Source: an uncultured Gammaproteobacteria bacterium (GTDB taxonomy: Bacteria > Pseudomonadota > Gammaproteobacteria > GCA-001735895). Taken from it: a stretch of 33,810 nucleotides of DNA. The stretch spans positions 5,163 to 38,972 of the forward strand of contig CAMYON010000020.1 in assembly GCA_947260025.1 (NCBI GenBank), read 5' to 3'. The notes below the pieces were generated by a model. It was not told the DNA's origin. It saw only the letters and a program-made list of their open reading frames with translations, and did no database searches. Shown here one piece after another: positions 1 to 7,439 of this stretch. Both the position numbers and the translations under genes were made by a program. The first letter of the stretch is position 1. Every line of letters begins with the position of its first letter.

Positions 1-1160
1 GCCCAGTCGCCGAAGCGGCGCGTATCCAGCGGCGCCATGTTGATCTCGGTCTGGCCGTATTTCATCCACTGCGCCATGTACTTGCCGATACCGCCCTGGG
101 CGATGCCGATGCTGGCGCCGCACAGGTTCCAGAAGTTGCGCAGGCCGGCGACCGGGCCGGCGAGGATGTTGTCGTCCGGGGTATGGGTGATCGGGCCGTT
201 GACCACCGATTTGACGCCGACTTCCTCGAACTTGGGCGTCAGCTCGAAACAGCGTTCCAGGAAAGGCATCAGTACTTCGAGATTGGGTTCGAACAGTTCG
301 CGGTCGAAAGCCCAGTCCATGCCGTCCAGCGCCCACGGGCGCGAGCCCCACATTTCGTAGGGTCCGACCAGGAAGCCCAGGCCTTCCTGTCGGATATACG
401 CCGAGCTGTAAGAATCGCGGCAAACCGGCAGCTCGAAGTCGAGCGCTTCGATATCGGGGTGCTTCTCGGTCACCAGGTACTGGTGCTCGAGATTGATCAG
501 CGGCACGTTGACGCCGACCATGGCGCCGACCTCGCGCGCGAAACAGCCGGCGGCGTTGACCACGTGCTCGGCCACGATCGTACCCTTGTCGGTGACGACT
601 TCCCATTCACCGTTGCGCTGTTCGTTGATCTCGGTGACGCGCGTATTGCGGTAAATTTCGGCGCCGTTGTTACGCGCCAGTTTCGACAGCGGCATCACCA
701 CCGAGGTCGGGTCGACGTGGCCGTCGTTGGGCGTGCTCACGATAACGCGCGCCCTGTCGAAATTCATCAACGGGTTCAGCTGCTGCGCTTCCTCCTTCGA
801 CACGATATTGAATTCGAAACCGACATTTTTCGAGCGGCTCTCGAGGTTCTTGAACCATTCCTCTTCGACCCGGGTAAAACCCTGGCGGATACTGCCGGTC
901 TGATGGAATACCGACTTTTCGCCAGTCTCCTGCGGCAGGATTTCGTTGTACAGCTTGATCGTGTAGTTGTGGATTTGCGAGACGGTGTGGTTACCGATGA
1001 AGTTCGAGCACAGGCCCGCGGCGTGCCAGGTCGAGCCGCTGGTCAGTTCGCCTTTTTCGACCAGCACCACGTCGCTCCAGCCTTCTTTGGTCAAGTGGTA
1101 AAGCAGGTTTACCCCGAGTGAACCGCCCCCGATGATTACGACTCTGGCATGACTTTTCAT
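1..1160 (-). CDS. FAD-dependent oxidoreductase, dimethylglycine/sarcosine dehydrogenase-like (3' end cut by window)
   Basis: Only the first 386 codons are visible; the gene runs off the left edge. The start is the ATG at 1160, behind an AGGA Shine-Dalgarno. The N terminus shows a dinucleotide fold (IIGGGSLGVNL, residues 9-19) followed by SGSTWHAAGL near residue 44. In dimethylglycine and sarcosine dehydrogenases the histidine of this motif carries covalent FAD, so this residue is consistent with a covalently bound flavin. Family knowledge: these enzymes oxidatively demethylate N-methylglycines, and many have a C-terminal GcvT-like folate domain that passes the C1 unit to THF; that part lies outside the window. 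It sits 31 bp behind the MttB-family gene on the same strand, so the two are probably co-transcribed in methylated-amine breakdown. The exact substrate cannot be read from this fragment. Confidence 0.85.
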   Translation of the reverse strand, partial: MKSHARVVIIGGGSLGVNLLYHLTKEGWSDVVLVEKGELTSGSTWHAAGLCSNFIGNHTVSQIHNYTIKLYNEILPQETGEKSVFHQTGSIRQGFTRVEEEWFKNLESRSKNVGFEFNIVSKEEAQQLNPLMNFDRARVIVSTPNDGHVDPTSVVMPLSKLARNNGAEIYRNTRVTEINEQRNGEWEVVTDKGTIVAEHVVNAAGCFAREVGAMVGVNVPLINLEHQYLVTEKHPDIEALDFELPVCRDSYSSAYIRQEGLGFLVGPYEMWGSRPWALDGMDWAFDRELFEPNLEVLMPFLERCFELTPKFEEVGVKSVVNGPITHTPDDNILAGPVAGLRNFWNLCGASIGIAQGGIGKYMAQWMKYGQTEINMAPLDTRRFGDW

Positions 1161-1191
1161 CTGTTTATCCTGTTACTGAATATTACGTGGT

Positions 1192-2739
1192 TTAATCGCT
1201 TCGGCCGAAGGCAGAACGAGGCAGAAATATATCGAACTGCGCGCGGATCTGTTTATCGACCTCGTCGCTGACGTGATCCGGGAAATAGCTACCGAGGATT
1301 TCTCGCTTGCGCGCGATGGCCTTGTCTAGCAGTACCGGTTTATCCTGTTCCACCCATTCGTTCGGGCTCAGGCGGTCGCCGAGTTCGGGGTAGATATACT
1401 CGGTTTGCATCACCTCGAGCGTTTGCCCGGCCCCGAGATAATGCCCCTTGTTGCCGAGGCAGACGTCTTTCAACACGTCGAAGCTCAGGGTTTGCTCGTT
1501 GACCTCGATGCCGCGGGTAATCCGCATCGCGGCGCCCAGTACGTCGTTATCGATCAACAGCGATTCGGGGCAGGTGCCGAGCAGGCTGGCGTACATGCCG
1601 GCCGATTCATAGATGATATTGGCGCCCGAAGTGGCCGCGCAGGACAGCGTGTAGGCGCGCTCGGCGCCGCCCTGAAAATCCGGAAACTTGGAATCGGTCA
1701 TGCCGCAGGCAGTGCCGGTGGGCAGGTTGTAGTAATTGCCCATTTGCGCGCAGGCCGACGACAGAATCGCCTGCTCGGGCGAGCCGCCGCTCATCGCGCC
1801 GGTACGCAGGTCCGAGACGAAGGGCCAGGTGCCGATGATGGCCGGTGCGCCCGGCTTGATAGCGTTGACGTAGACCAGGCCGCCGAGGCACTCGGCCCAG
1901 GCCTGGGCTACCGCACCCGCGAGGCAGGCCGGCGCGGTGGCCCCGGACTGGCCGGCGGAGAGCAGCAATACCGGCATGCCGCCCTCGACCGCGACCTTGA
2001 TACAGCTCAACGCTTCGTCGGTAAACTTCATTGGCGGCACGACGTGGCAGCAGGAGATGCTCATGAAGGGCCGCTCACGCCACTTGTCCTCGCCGCCGGC
2101 GATCAGGTGCAGCATCTTCAACGACTCTTCGAGATGGTGCGCCTCGGTCCAGCTCGAGCCGATATGCTTGGTCGTGCCCATCACCGCGTTGTAGGCGGTG
2201 TTGATATCCATCGCCTTGTTATCGCTGATATCGCGCAATACGCAGGTGCGCTGAAACATGTGGATGTGTTCGCACTGATCGGCGATGCGCGCCATGTCGT
2301 ACAGGTCCTGCGCGCCCGATTCGCGGTACTCGTTATTGGCAGGGTCGGCAATCATGACCGCGGCGCCGGCGGTCGAGAAATGAACCCGGCTGCCGTTCAA
2401 CTGCATGTCGTGTTTCGGATCCTGGCCGTAGAGGGTCAGTTCGCGCTGGCACTTGTTGAGCGCGTCTTCGACCACCGAGCGCGGAAAACGCAGGCGCTTG
2501 TCCTCGCCATAGGTGGCGCCGACCGCAAGACAGGTTTCGATACAGTACTCGTTGGCATCGGCAAAACCGACTTCCTCGAGGATGCGATAAACGGTTGCAT
2601 CTACTTGCGCGATATCGGATTCCGACAGTGGCTTGTACTGCCCGCCGGATTCCCCGGCGTGCACCGGCTTGAGGTCTTCGGCGAGCGCGGCCTTGCGCAA
2701 TGCAATTTTAGCCTGACGGGCGTTGGAACGTCTTGCCAT
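1192..2739 (-). CDS. MttB-family (trimethylamine/glycine betaine-type) methyltransferase, non-pyrrolysine
   Basis: A 515-residue protein of the trimethylamine:corrinoid methyltransferase family (COG5598). The reading frame is open without any in-frame amber codon, so it belongs to the non-pyrrolysine branch, in which a characterised member (MtgB) demethylates glycine betaine. Visible traits are the N-terminal LSESDIAQVDATVYRILEEV helix and the glycine/alanine-rich barrel core, including GLVYVNAIKPGAPAIIGTWP and GTACGMTDSKFPDFQGG. The ATG at 2739 is preceded by a GAGG site. No cognate corrinoid protein or MtgA-like partner is in view. Its neighbour downstream is a DMGDH-like flavoprotein and upstream is a divergent GcvA-like regulator, so a role in quaternary-amine demethylation is likely. 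The methyl donor is inferred, not shown. Confidence 0.82.
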   Translation of the reverse strand: MARRSNARQAKIALRKAALAEDLKPVHAGESGGQYKPLSESDIAQVDATVYRILEEVGFADANEYCIETCLAVGATYGEDKRLRFPRSVVEDALNKCQRELTLYGQDPKHDMQLNGSRVHFSTAGAAVMIADPANNEYRESGAQDLYDMARIADQCEHIHMFQRTCVLRDISDNKAMDINTAYNAVMGTTKHIGSSWTEAHHLEESLKMLHLIAGGEDKWRERPFMSISCCHVVPPMKFTDEALSCIKVAVEGGMPVLLLSAGQSGATAPACLAGAVAQAWAECLGGLVYVNAIKPGAPAIIGTWPFVSDLRTGAMSGGSPEQAILSSACAQMGNYYNLPTGTACGMTDSKFPDFQGGAERAYTLSCAATSGANIIYESAGMYASLLGTCPESLLIDNDVLGAAMRITRGIEVNEQTLSFDVLKDVCLGNKGHYLGAGQTLEVMQTEYIYPELGDRLSPNEWVEQDKPVLLDKAIARKREILGSYFPDHVSDEVDKQIRAQFDIFLPRSAFGRSD

Positions 2740-2797
2740 GGTGATTATCCTCGGTTGCCAGAATTAACGGGAAATGGCACAACAACACGGCATTTTC

Positions 2798-2818
2798 GAA
2801 TCAGAATTAAATGGATTC
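2798..2818. promoter_or_regulatory. Candidate LysR-type operator in the mttB/lysR divergent region
   Basis: The 133-bp gap between the two divergent starts is AT-rich compared with its surroundings. It contains the dyad GAATC-N11-GATTC (2798-2802 and 2814-2818), the size and spacing expected for a LysR-family recognition site. A TATAGT hexamer at 2833-2838 could be a -10 element for the regulator, and the 10-bp palindrome GGGTATACCC (2862-2871) lies directly before the regulator start. Binding is inferred only. Confidence 0.35.
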
Positions 2819-2872
2819 AAACTATTATTTTTTATAGTATGCATTAGTTTTAGTAATCTATGGGTATACCCG

Positions 2873-3754
2873 ATGGGCCGTCGTTTACCCCCGCTTAACA
2901 GTCTCAAGTGCTTCGAGGCGGCCGGGCGTCTGTTAAGCTTTACCGGCGCGGCGCGAGAACTCAACGTGACCCAGGCGGCGATCAGTCATCAGATCAAGGT
3001 GATCGAGGAATATCTGGGCGTTGCGCTGTTTGAGCGCTATCCCAGGCGCCTGGCCCTGACCGAGCAGGGCAAGGCCCTGTTGCCCGAGGTTATCGAGGCA
3101 TTCGACCGGGTTTCGGCCGCAATCGGAATGCTCAGCAAGGATCATTACTCCAACATGATCAGCGTGCGCCTGGCGCCGTCGTTTGCCGCCAAGTGGCTGT
3201 CGCCTCGCCTGAAATACTTCTGGCTGCAGTATCCGGAAATCGACCTGTGCCTGTTCCACGCCCATTCCGCGGTGGACTTCGAGCGCGAAGAAATCGATAT
3301 CGCGGTTACCTACGGCAAGGGCGACTGGCCGGGTGTGGTTGCGGACAAGCTATTGAGTCTCGATTTTTTTCCGGTCTGCTCGCCGGCTTTCCTGCACAAC
3401 GACAAGCCTTTGACCAACATCGACAACCTCCACTATTACACCTTGCTGCACGACGCTAACTACGAATGCTGGCGCGACTGGCTGAAGCTTGCCGGATTGA
3501 CCGACATCCAGGCCGACAAGGGAACTATCATCGATGACACCAACGTGTTGATCCAGGCCGCGATCGACGGGCAGGGGATTGCGCTGGGTTCGACCACCTT
3601 CGTCGAAGATCATCTCGAGTCGGGCAGGCTGGTGAGGCCCTTTGACGTGATCCTGGAAAACGAATTCAGCTACTACGTGGTTTGCCCCGAGTCGCGCCTG
3701 AAAAATCCGGCGGTGCTGGCGTTCAAGGAATGGCTACTCAGCCTGGTTGATTGA
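2873..3754 (+). CDS. LysR-family transcriptional regulator, GcvA-like
   Basis: A 293-residue LysR protein. The winged helix-turn-helix lies at about residues 6-65, with the recognition segment SFTGAARELNVTQAAISHQI, followed by the effector-binding domain. The opening PPLNSLKCFEAAGR and the KWLSPRL segment are typical of the GcvA group, which controls glycine cleavage and many amino-acid and amine pathways. An upstream in-frame ATG at 2774 would add 33 hydrophobic residues absent from the family, so the start at 2873 is preferred although its Shine-Dalgarno is weak. It is divergent from the MttB/DMGDH-like pair, the classic layout for a LysR protein controlling its neighbour. The effector is unknown; a methylated glycine or its product is a guess. 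Confidence 0.9.
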   Translation: MGRRLPPLNSLKCFEAAGRLLSFTGAARELNVTQAAISHQIKVIEEYLGVALFERYPRRLALTEQGKALLPEVIEAFDRVSAAIGMLSKDHYSNMISVRLAPSFAAKWLSPRLKYFWLQYPEIDLCLFHAHSAVDFEREEIDIAVTYGKGDWPGVVADKLLSLDFFPVCSPAFLHNDKPLTNIDNLHYYTLLHDANYECWRDWLKLAGLTDIQADKGTIIDDTNVLIQAAIDGQGIALGSTTFVEDHLESGRLVRPFDVILENEFSYYVVCPESRLKNPAVLAFKEWLLSLVD

Positions 3755-3791
3755 CAGTATCATGCGCGGCTAGTCCAGGCTGGAGTAATCG

Positions 3792-4364
3792 ATGGAATCT
3801 CACGACGAATTGAGACAGCGTAATCGCGCGCGGCGGGCCGCGCTGGATGAGGACGCGCTCGTACTTGCGGCCAGCGGGCTGGCGCAGCGCGTGCTGGACC
3901 TGCCCGAGTATCAGCAGGCGGGGAGCATTGCCGCTTATTTTGCGGTCAACGGCGAAATCGGTCTGAATCCGGTGATCGATCATGCCCTGTCCCGGGGTAA
4001 ACAGGTTTTTCTGCCGAACCTGGATCAACAGTCGCTGCGTTTTGCGCCGTATTTTCACGGACAAAAGATGCGCAACAACAAGTTTCGTCTGCCGGAACCC
4101 GACGTCGATTCCGCTGACATGCTGGCGCCCGATGCGCTGGAACTGGTGCTGGTACCGCTGGTGGTGTTTGACGCCGACTGCAATCGGATCGGGATGGGAG
4201 GAGGCTTCTACGATCGTAGCTTCGCTTTTCGCAAGGATCCCGCGAATTCAAAGCCTGCATTGATCGGGGTAGCGCACGAGCTGCAGAAGGTCGAACGCAT
4301 CGTACCGCAGGACTGGGACGTCAGGCTCGACATGATAGTTACCGAGCAGTCGATTTACCGCTAG
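3792..4364 (+). CDS. fthC: 5-formyltetrahydrofolate cyclo-ligase
   Basis: A 190-residue cytoplasmic enzyme that converts 5-formyl-THF to 5,10-methenyl-THF with ATP, returning an inhibitory folate to the C1 pool. The family signature GMGGGFYDR is at residues 134-142. The N-terminal basic helix (RQRNRARRAAL) and the C-terminal DWDVRLDMIVTE end are standard, and the length is normal. It starts 37 bp after the LysR gene on the same strand and may be read with it. In many gammaproteobacteria this gene follows zapA and the 6S RNA gene; that arrangement is absent here. Placement beside MttB/DMGDH-like genes fits a folate-linked C1 locus. It ends just before the structured repeat. Confidence 0.92.
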   Translation: MESHDELRQRNRARRAALDEDALVLAASGLAQRVLDLPEYQQAGSIAAYFAVNGEIGLNPVIDHALSRGKQVFLPNLDQQSLRFAPYFHGQKMRNNKFRLPEPDVDSADMLAPDALELVLVPLVVFDADCNRIGMGGGFYDRSFAFRKDPANSKPALIGVAHELQKVERIVPQDWDVRLDMIVTEQSIYR

Positions 4365-4368
4365 TTAC

Positions 4369-4575
4369 GGTCCCAGATCCCTTCGAGGGGGTCAGAGCAA
4401 AATTACCGGGCGATTTTTCGAGTTGTAGAATAACCTTTGCCGGTAATTTTGGTCTGACCCCAGGCTTCTCGATATCGGGACATCCGGGGTCAGACCAAAA
4501 ATTTCGTCACCTTTTATCAAATGACTCGATATCGAAGAAATTTTTGCTCTGACCCCTTCGAAGGGATCCGGGACC
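4369..4575. repeat. Composite double-hairpin repeat built from four GGGGTCAGA arms
   Basis: A 207-bp non-coding element made of two adjacent hairpins inside an outer inverted repeat. Hairpin 1 pairs 4388-4409 with 4440-4461 (22 bp, one mismatch). Hairpin 2 pairs 4486-4505 with 4537-4556 (20 bp, one mismatch). The flanks 4369-4387 and 4557-4575 also pair imperfectly, so the whole can fold as a cruciform. Each arm contains GGGGTCAGA followed by GCAAAA or CCAAAA. TCGATATCG occurs at 4469-4477 between the hairpins and again at 4526-4534. The design resembles REP/BIME or MITE-like elements mobilised in trans by REP-associated tyrosine transposases; no transposase is present here. It fills most of the 295-bp gap 4365-4659; nothing else is recognisable in the remainder. 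It may also act as a transcription barrier between convergent genes. Confidence 0.8.
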
Positions 4576-4659
4576 TCCTCCTCGAAGCGACCTGAAACTT
4601 TATATAAATTTCCCCATATCCTTAAAAACCACACAAATAGCGAAATCCGCGCTGTGTAA

Positions 4660-5517
4660 CTAAAAGTCGTACTTGCCGGCAGAGTAGAGTTTGGCCGCCT
4701 TTTCCCAGACCGGGCCCGGGTTGCCATCGCCAACCGGTTTGCCATCCAGCCGGACCACGGGAACGACTTCCTTGCTCGAGCTCGAGATCCAGATTTCGTC
4801 GGCATCCCAGACTTCATCCATCTTGATCACGCGTTCCTCGACCGGGATGCTGCCGTCGGCACGCAACACGCTGAGTAGCAGGTGGCGCGTTATGCCTGGA
4901 AGGATCTGGTGGTCCAGCGGCGGCGTCGAGACGACACCGTCGTTGACGACATAGGCGTTGCAGGCGCCGCATTCGGTGAGTTCGTTGTTTTCGTTGTACA
5001 ACAGGATTTCAGCGTCGCCCTTGCTATGGCCCTGCTGGTAATGCATGACGTTACCGAGCAGCGAAATCGACTTGATATTGCAGCGGTCCCAACGCATGTC
5101 GCGGCCCGTGGAGCAGGTGTAAGGCTTGATATGTTCCCGGTCCGGTATCGGCGGTGCGGGAATTTCGAAGGCATAGCCGAACAGGGTCGGTTCGACGCCC
5201 TCGGGATAGGCGTGATGGCGTTTGCTGTCGGCGCCACGGGTGACGTGCAGGTAAATGCCGAGATTGCCGTTACCGTTCTTTTCCAGCAGCGCGGTGCAGA
5301 GGTCACGCCATTGTTCATCGCTCCAGCCGAATTTGATTTCGATCGCGTCCAGGCCGTCTCGCATCCGTGAAATATGCGGTCTGAAACCAACCATTTTGCC
5401 ACCGTAGGCGGGAATCACTTCGTATATGCCGTCGCCAAACAGGAACCCACGGTCCATCGGCGATATGCGGGCTTCCTCCAGGGGCAGGAACTCACCGTTT
5501 AAATATGCAATCGTCAT
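4660..5517 (-). CDS. dat: D-amino-acid transaminase (class IV PLP aminotransferase)
   Basis: A 285-residue class IV aminotransferase. PLP-binding Lys149 lies in CNIKSISLLGNVM, and Glu182, expected to contact the pyridine nitrogen, lies in LTECGACNAYVV. MDRGFLFGDGIYEVI near the N terminus is typical of the D-alanine transaminase group rather than the branched-chain one. Expected reaction: D-alanine + 2-oxoglutarate <-> pyruvate + D-glutamate. The frame stays open upstream, but ATG 5517 has an AGAGG site at good spacing and matches the family N terminus; the longer version would run over the end of the preceding gene. As last gene of the D-glutamate/5-oxoproline set it would make or consume D-glutamate. 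The 130-bp gap before it contains a hairpin, so it may have its own promoter. Confidence 0.88.
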   Translation of the reverse strand: MTIAYLNGEFLPLEEARISPMDRGFLFGDGIYEVIPAYGGKMVGFRPHISRMRDGLDAIEIKFGWSDEQWRDLCTALLEKNGNGNLGIYLHVTRGADSKRHHAYPEGVEPTLFGYAFEIPAPPIPDREHIKPYTCSTGRDMRWDRCNIKSISLLGNVMHYQQGHSKGDAEILLYNENNELTECGACNAYVVNDGVVSTPPLDHQILPGITRHLLLSVLRADGSIPVEERVIKMDEVWDADEIWISSSSKEVVPVVRLDGKPVGDGNPGPVWEKAAKLYSAGKYDF

Positions 5518-5594
5518 ACTCAGTGCCTCTGATGTTTCGGTAGTACTCAAAATGGCCCGCAAGTTAAGCAGAAACCCGACTTTGCGGAATAGAG

Positions 5595-5614
5595 CCACTG
5601 TGCGGAAACAGTGG
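5595..5614 (-). promoter_or_regulatory. Hairpin in the leader before the D-amino-acid transaminase gene
   Basis: CCACTGT and ACAGTGG form a perfect 7-bp stem with a 6-nt loop, 78 bp upstream of the dat start and 33 bp past the DUF4392 stop. On the minus strand it is not followed by a clear U run, so it is a weak terminator at best; partial attenuation or mRNA processing is possible. Confidence 0.4.
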
Positions 5615-5647
5615 TGCCAGAGCAGAGGGCAATCGCGAAAATGGACG

Positions 5648-6493
5648 TCAGGTGAAGCCGCAAACCTGTCGCAGTTCGCGTAAAACCTTTTCACCTTCGC
5701 TGGCGTCCAGCCCGTCTTCGGTCAACTGGTTGACGCGGGTGACGCCATCGACGCTACCGAGCCCGGAGATATAACGCAGGATGTCGAGCGGCACGATTTC
5801 GTCGAGCAGGTCGCGTCCGTTCCACAGCGACAGAAACGAGATAATCCCGTAGGCGCCCCAGTTGGAAACGTCGGCGACGATAAGTTCGTCGCAACTCGTG
5901 GTTGCGGGTACGATATTCAGCTCCTGTAGCGCTGTCGCAACCTTGCCCATGCCGATTTCGTTACCGCCGTCGCCGATGGCAATGGTAGGGCATTGACTCG
6001 CGGTCATGAAGGTATCGAAACAGGCCGTGTTTTCGCTGATACTCTCGCCGCGCATGTTGTAGTAGCCGCCGTCGGCCGCCAGACCAGGGCGTTCGATCGA
6101 TATGATCGCCTCTGGCTGGAAGTGATCGAGCGCTTCCTGAGCCTCCTGTTCGCGCTTGTCGTGATCGCCAACCTCGATTTCGTGTACCCGGTACTTTTCG
6201 CAAAGCGCCTGTGAAATCGGGCGCCCGCAAACGATGGTCGGGGTAGCGCCGAGTTTTTCGAAGGTCTGGTACATGGCGATGGCGCCGACCGGCCCGTCGG
6301 TTTCGAAAGTCTTGACTACCGGGAAGCCGGTGCCGATCAGGATATTACCGCGACAGCCGTTCAGGAACCGCGCTGCGCGCAGGCAATAGCCGGGCTCGAG
6401 ATGCGGTTGCAGCGATTTCATTCCGCGCAGGTTACGCGCTACCAGGATATCTTCGATGGCGCGGCTAACAGCCAGTTCTTCGGCCTGGTTCAT
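5648..6493 (-). CDS. DUF4392 protein, D-glutamate cyclase-like (C-terminal DGLUCY domain)
   Basis: A 281-residue protein matching the DUF4392 domain that makes up the C-terminal half of mammalian mitochondrial D-glutamate cyclase. Visible hallmarks are the glycine-rich LIGTGFPV (about residue 53), TDGPVGAIAMY, IISIERPGLAADGGYYNMRG, and above all AIGDGGNEIGMGKV, the most conserved segment. Family knowledge: the mammalian enzyme converts D-glutamate to 5-oxo-D-proline, and the second domain, DUF1445, is fused N-terminally. Here DUF1445 is a separate gene at 8865-9653, with pxpABC between the two. This gene lies 10 bp after pxpC and is clearly in the same transcript. The product would be a 5-oxoproline that PxpABC could open, although PxpABC is known to act on the L form. 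Confidence 0.82.
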   Translation of the reverse strand: MNQAEELAVSRAIEDILVARNLRGMKSLQPHLEPGYCLRAARFLNGCRGNILIGTGFPVVKTFETDGPVGAIAMYQTFEKLGATPTIVCGRPISQALCEKYRVHEIEVGDHDKREQEAQEALDHFQPEAIISIERPGLAADGGYYNMRGESISENTACFDTFMTASQCPTIAIGDGGNEIGMGKVATALQELNIVPATTSCDELIVADVSNWGAYGIISFLSLWNGRDLLDEIVPLDILRYISGLGSVDGVTRVNQLTEDGLDASEGEKVLRELRQVCGFT

Positions 6494-6503
6494 GATTTTA
6501 TAC

Positions 6504-7439
6504 TCAACAGGCCTGCAGGCTGCAGCGTTGGAAACGTGCCTGCTCGAGACAGTGAATGTTATGCGCCTGCTCGATGCTGATTGCTTCGAAGCGCAGCTTT
6601 GAACCGGCCGTTAACTGGGCCAGCTTCGACGTATCGAGCGGGATTACCGAGCCTATTTTGGGATAGCCGCCAATGGTCTGGCGATCGTTCATCAGGACAA
6701 TCGGTTGCCCGTCGGCTGGAATCTGGATGGCGCCATGGCAAATGCCCTCGGACAGCATGCCGACCATGTTCGAATGCACGGTTTCGCCTTCGAGGCGAAA
6801 ACCCATGCGGTCGCAGCGCTCGGTGAGGCTGTACTCGGAGTTGTAAAAACGCCACTGCTGCGTCGGGTCGAAGGCTGATTGCTGGTAGCCAGGCACCACG
6901 CGCAGGCGGGCGAAGTCACCGTAATGCGGTCGGTCCCCCGCGGCCAGGCGGCGCTTGTCGGTGGTCGTACCACCGCTGCAGGGAAGCCGATCGCCGGCCT
7001 GCAGCTTGTCGCCGTGCAGGCCGCCGATTTTTTCACGCACCACTGTGGCAGTGCTGCCAAAGCTTGGGGCGATGTCGAATCCGCCCTTTACCGCGAGGTA
7101 AGCGCGCGTGCCATAAGTGGCGAAGCCGATCTCGAGACGGTCGCCAGCCTGGATATCCAGGGTTTGCCACTGCGGTATGGCATCGCCGTTGAGCTTGCAG
7201 GGGGCCTCGGCGCCGGTAATGACGAAGCTGCAGTCGATTTCAGCGTCGAGTGCGAGACCGCCAAAGCTAATCTCGAGACAGGTGGCGTTGGCATCGTTGC
7301 CCAGCAGGCGATTAGCCCAGTCGAAGGCGACGAAATCGAGCGGGCCACCGGTAGTCAGGCCGAGGTTATGCGCACCGTAGCGGCCGCGATCGAGCAGCAG
7401 GCTCAGCAATCCGGGCTGCTGCACCAGGAACCCGCTCAT
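6504..7439 (-). CDS. pxpC: 5-oxoprolinase subunit C (biotin-dependent carboxyltransferase-like/KipA family)
   Basis: A 311-residue KipA/AHS2-family protein. The N terminus QQPGLLSLLLDRGRYGAHNLGLTTGGPLD and the motifs CLEISFGG and GTRAYLAVKGG are diagnostic. A conserved region near residue 225 (ERCDRMGFRLEG) and NDRQTIGGYPKIG complete the domain. With PxpA and PxpB it forms the prokaryotic ATP-dependent 5-oxoprolinase that opens 5-oxoproline to glutamate. Its ATG overlaps the pxpB stop by 4 bp (ATGA), indicating coupled translation. Adjacent DUF4392 and DUF1445 genes suggest its 5-oxoproline supply comes from D-glutamate cyclisation, which raises a stereochemical question. Confidence 0.92.
   Translation of the reverse strand: MSGFLVQQPGLLSLLLDRGRYGAHNLGLTTGGPLDFVAFDWANRLLGNDANATCLEISFGGLALDAEIDCSFVITGAEAPCKLNGDAIPQWQTLDIQAGDRLEIGFATYGTRAYLAVKGGFDIAPSFGSTATVVREKIGGLHGDKLQAGDRLPCSGGTTTDKRRLAAGDRPHYGDFARLRVVPGYQQSAFDPTQQWRFYNSEYSLTERCDRMGFRLEGETVHSNMVGMLSEGICHGAIQIPADGQPIVLMNDRQTIGGYPKIGSVIPLDTSKLAQLTAGSKLRFEAISIEQAHNIHCLEQARFQRCSLQAC

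Noticed and set aside
183-1121. Long plus-strand open frame opposite the DMGDH-like gene
   Set aside because: It lies antisense to a gene with clear FAD motifs, and its translation is rich in His/Arg/Asp/Val with no recognisable domain, as expected from a shadow frame in GC-rich DNA. The same applies to 1405-2847 and 14590-15768.
1192-2739. Pyrrolysine-containing trimethylamine methyltransferase
   Set aside because: No in-frame amber codon exists; the frame ends at a normal stop at full family length.
3755-3791. 6S RNA gene, often found just before the FTHF cyclo-ligase gene
   Set aside because: The gap from the LysR gene is only 37 bp, far too short for 6S RNA.
4392-4817. 141-codon minus-strand open frame across the repeat and the dat 3' end
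   Set aside because: It runs through the palindromic element and the real dat frame; no family resemblance and no ribosome-binding site.
5518-5694. 59-residue N-terminal extension of the D-amino-acid transaminase
   Set aside because: It would overlap the DUF4392 3' end, has no family counterpart, and ATG 5517 has a good Shine-Dalgarno.
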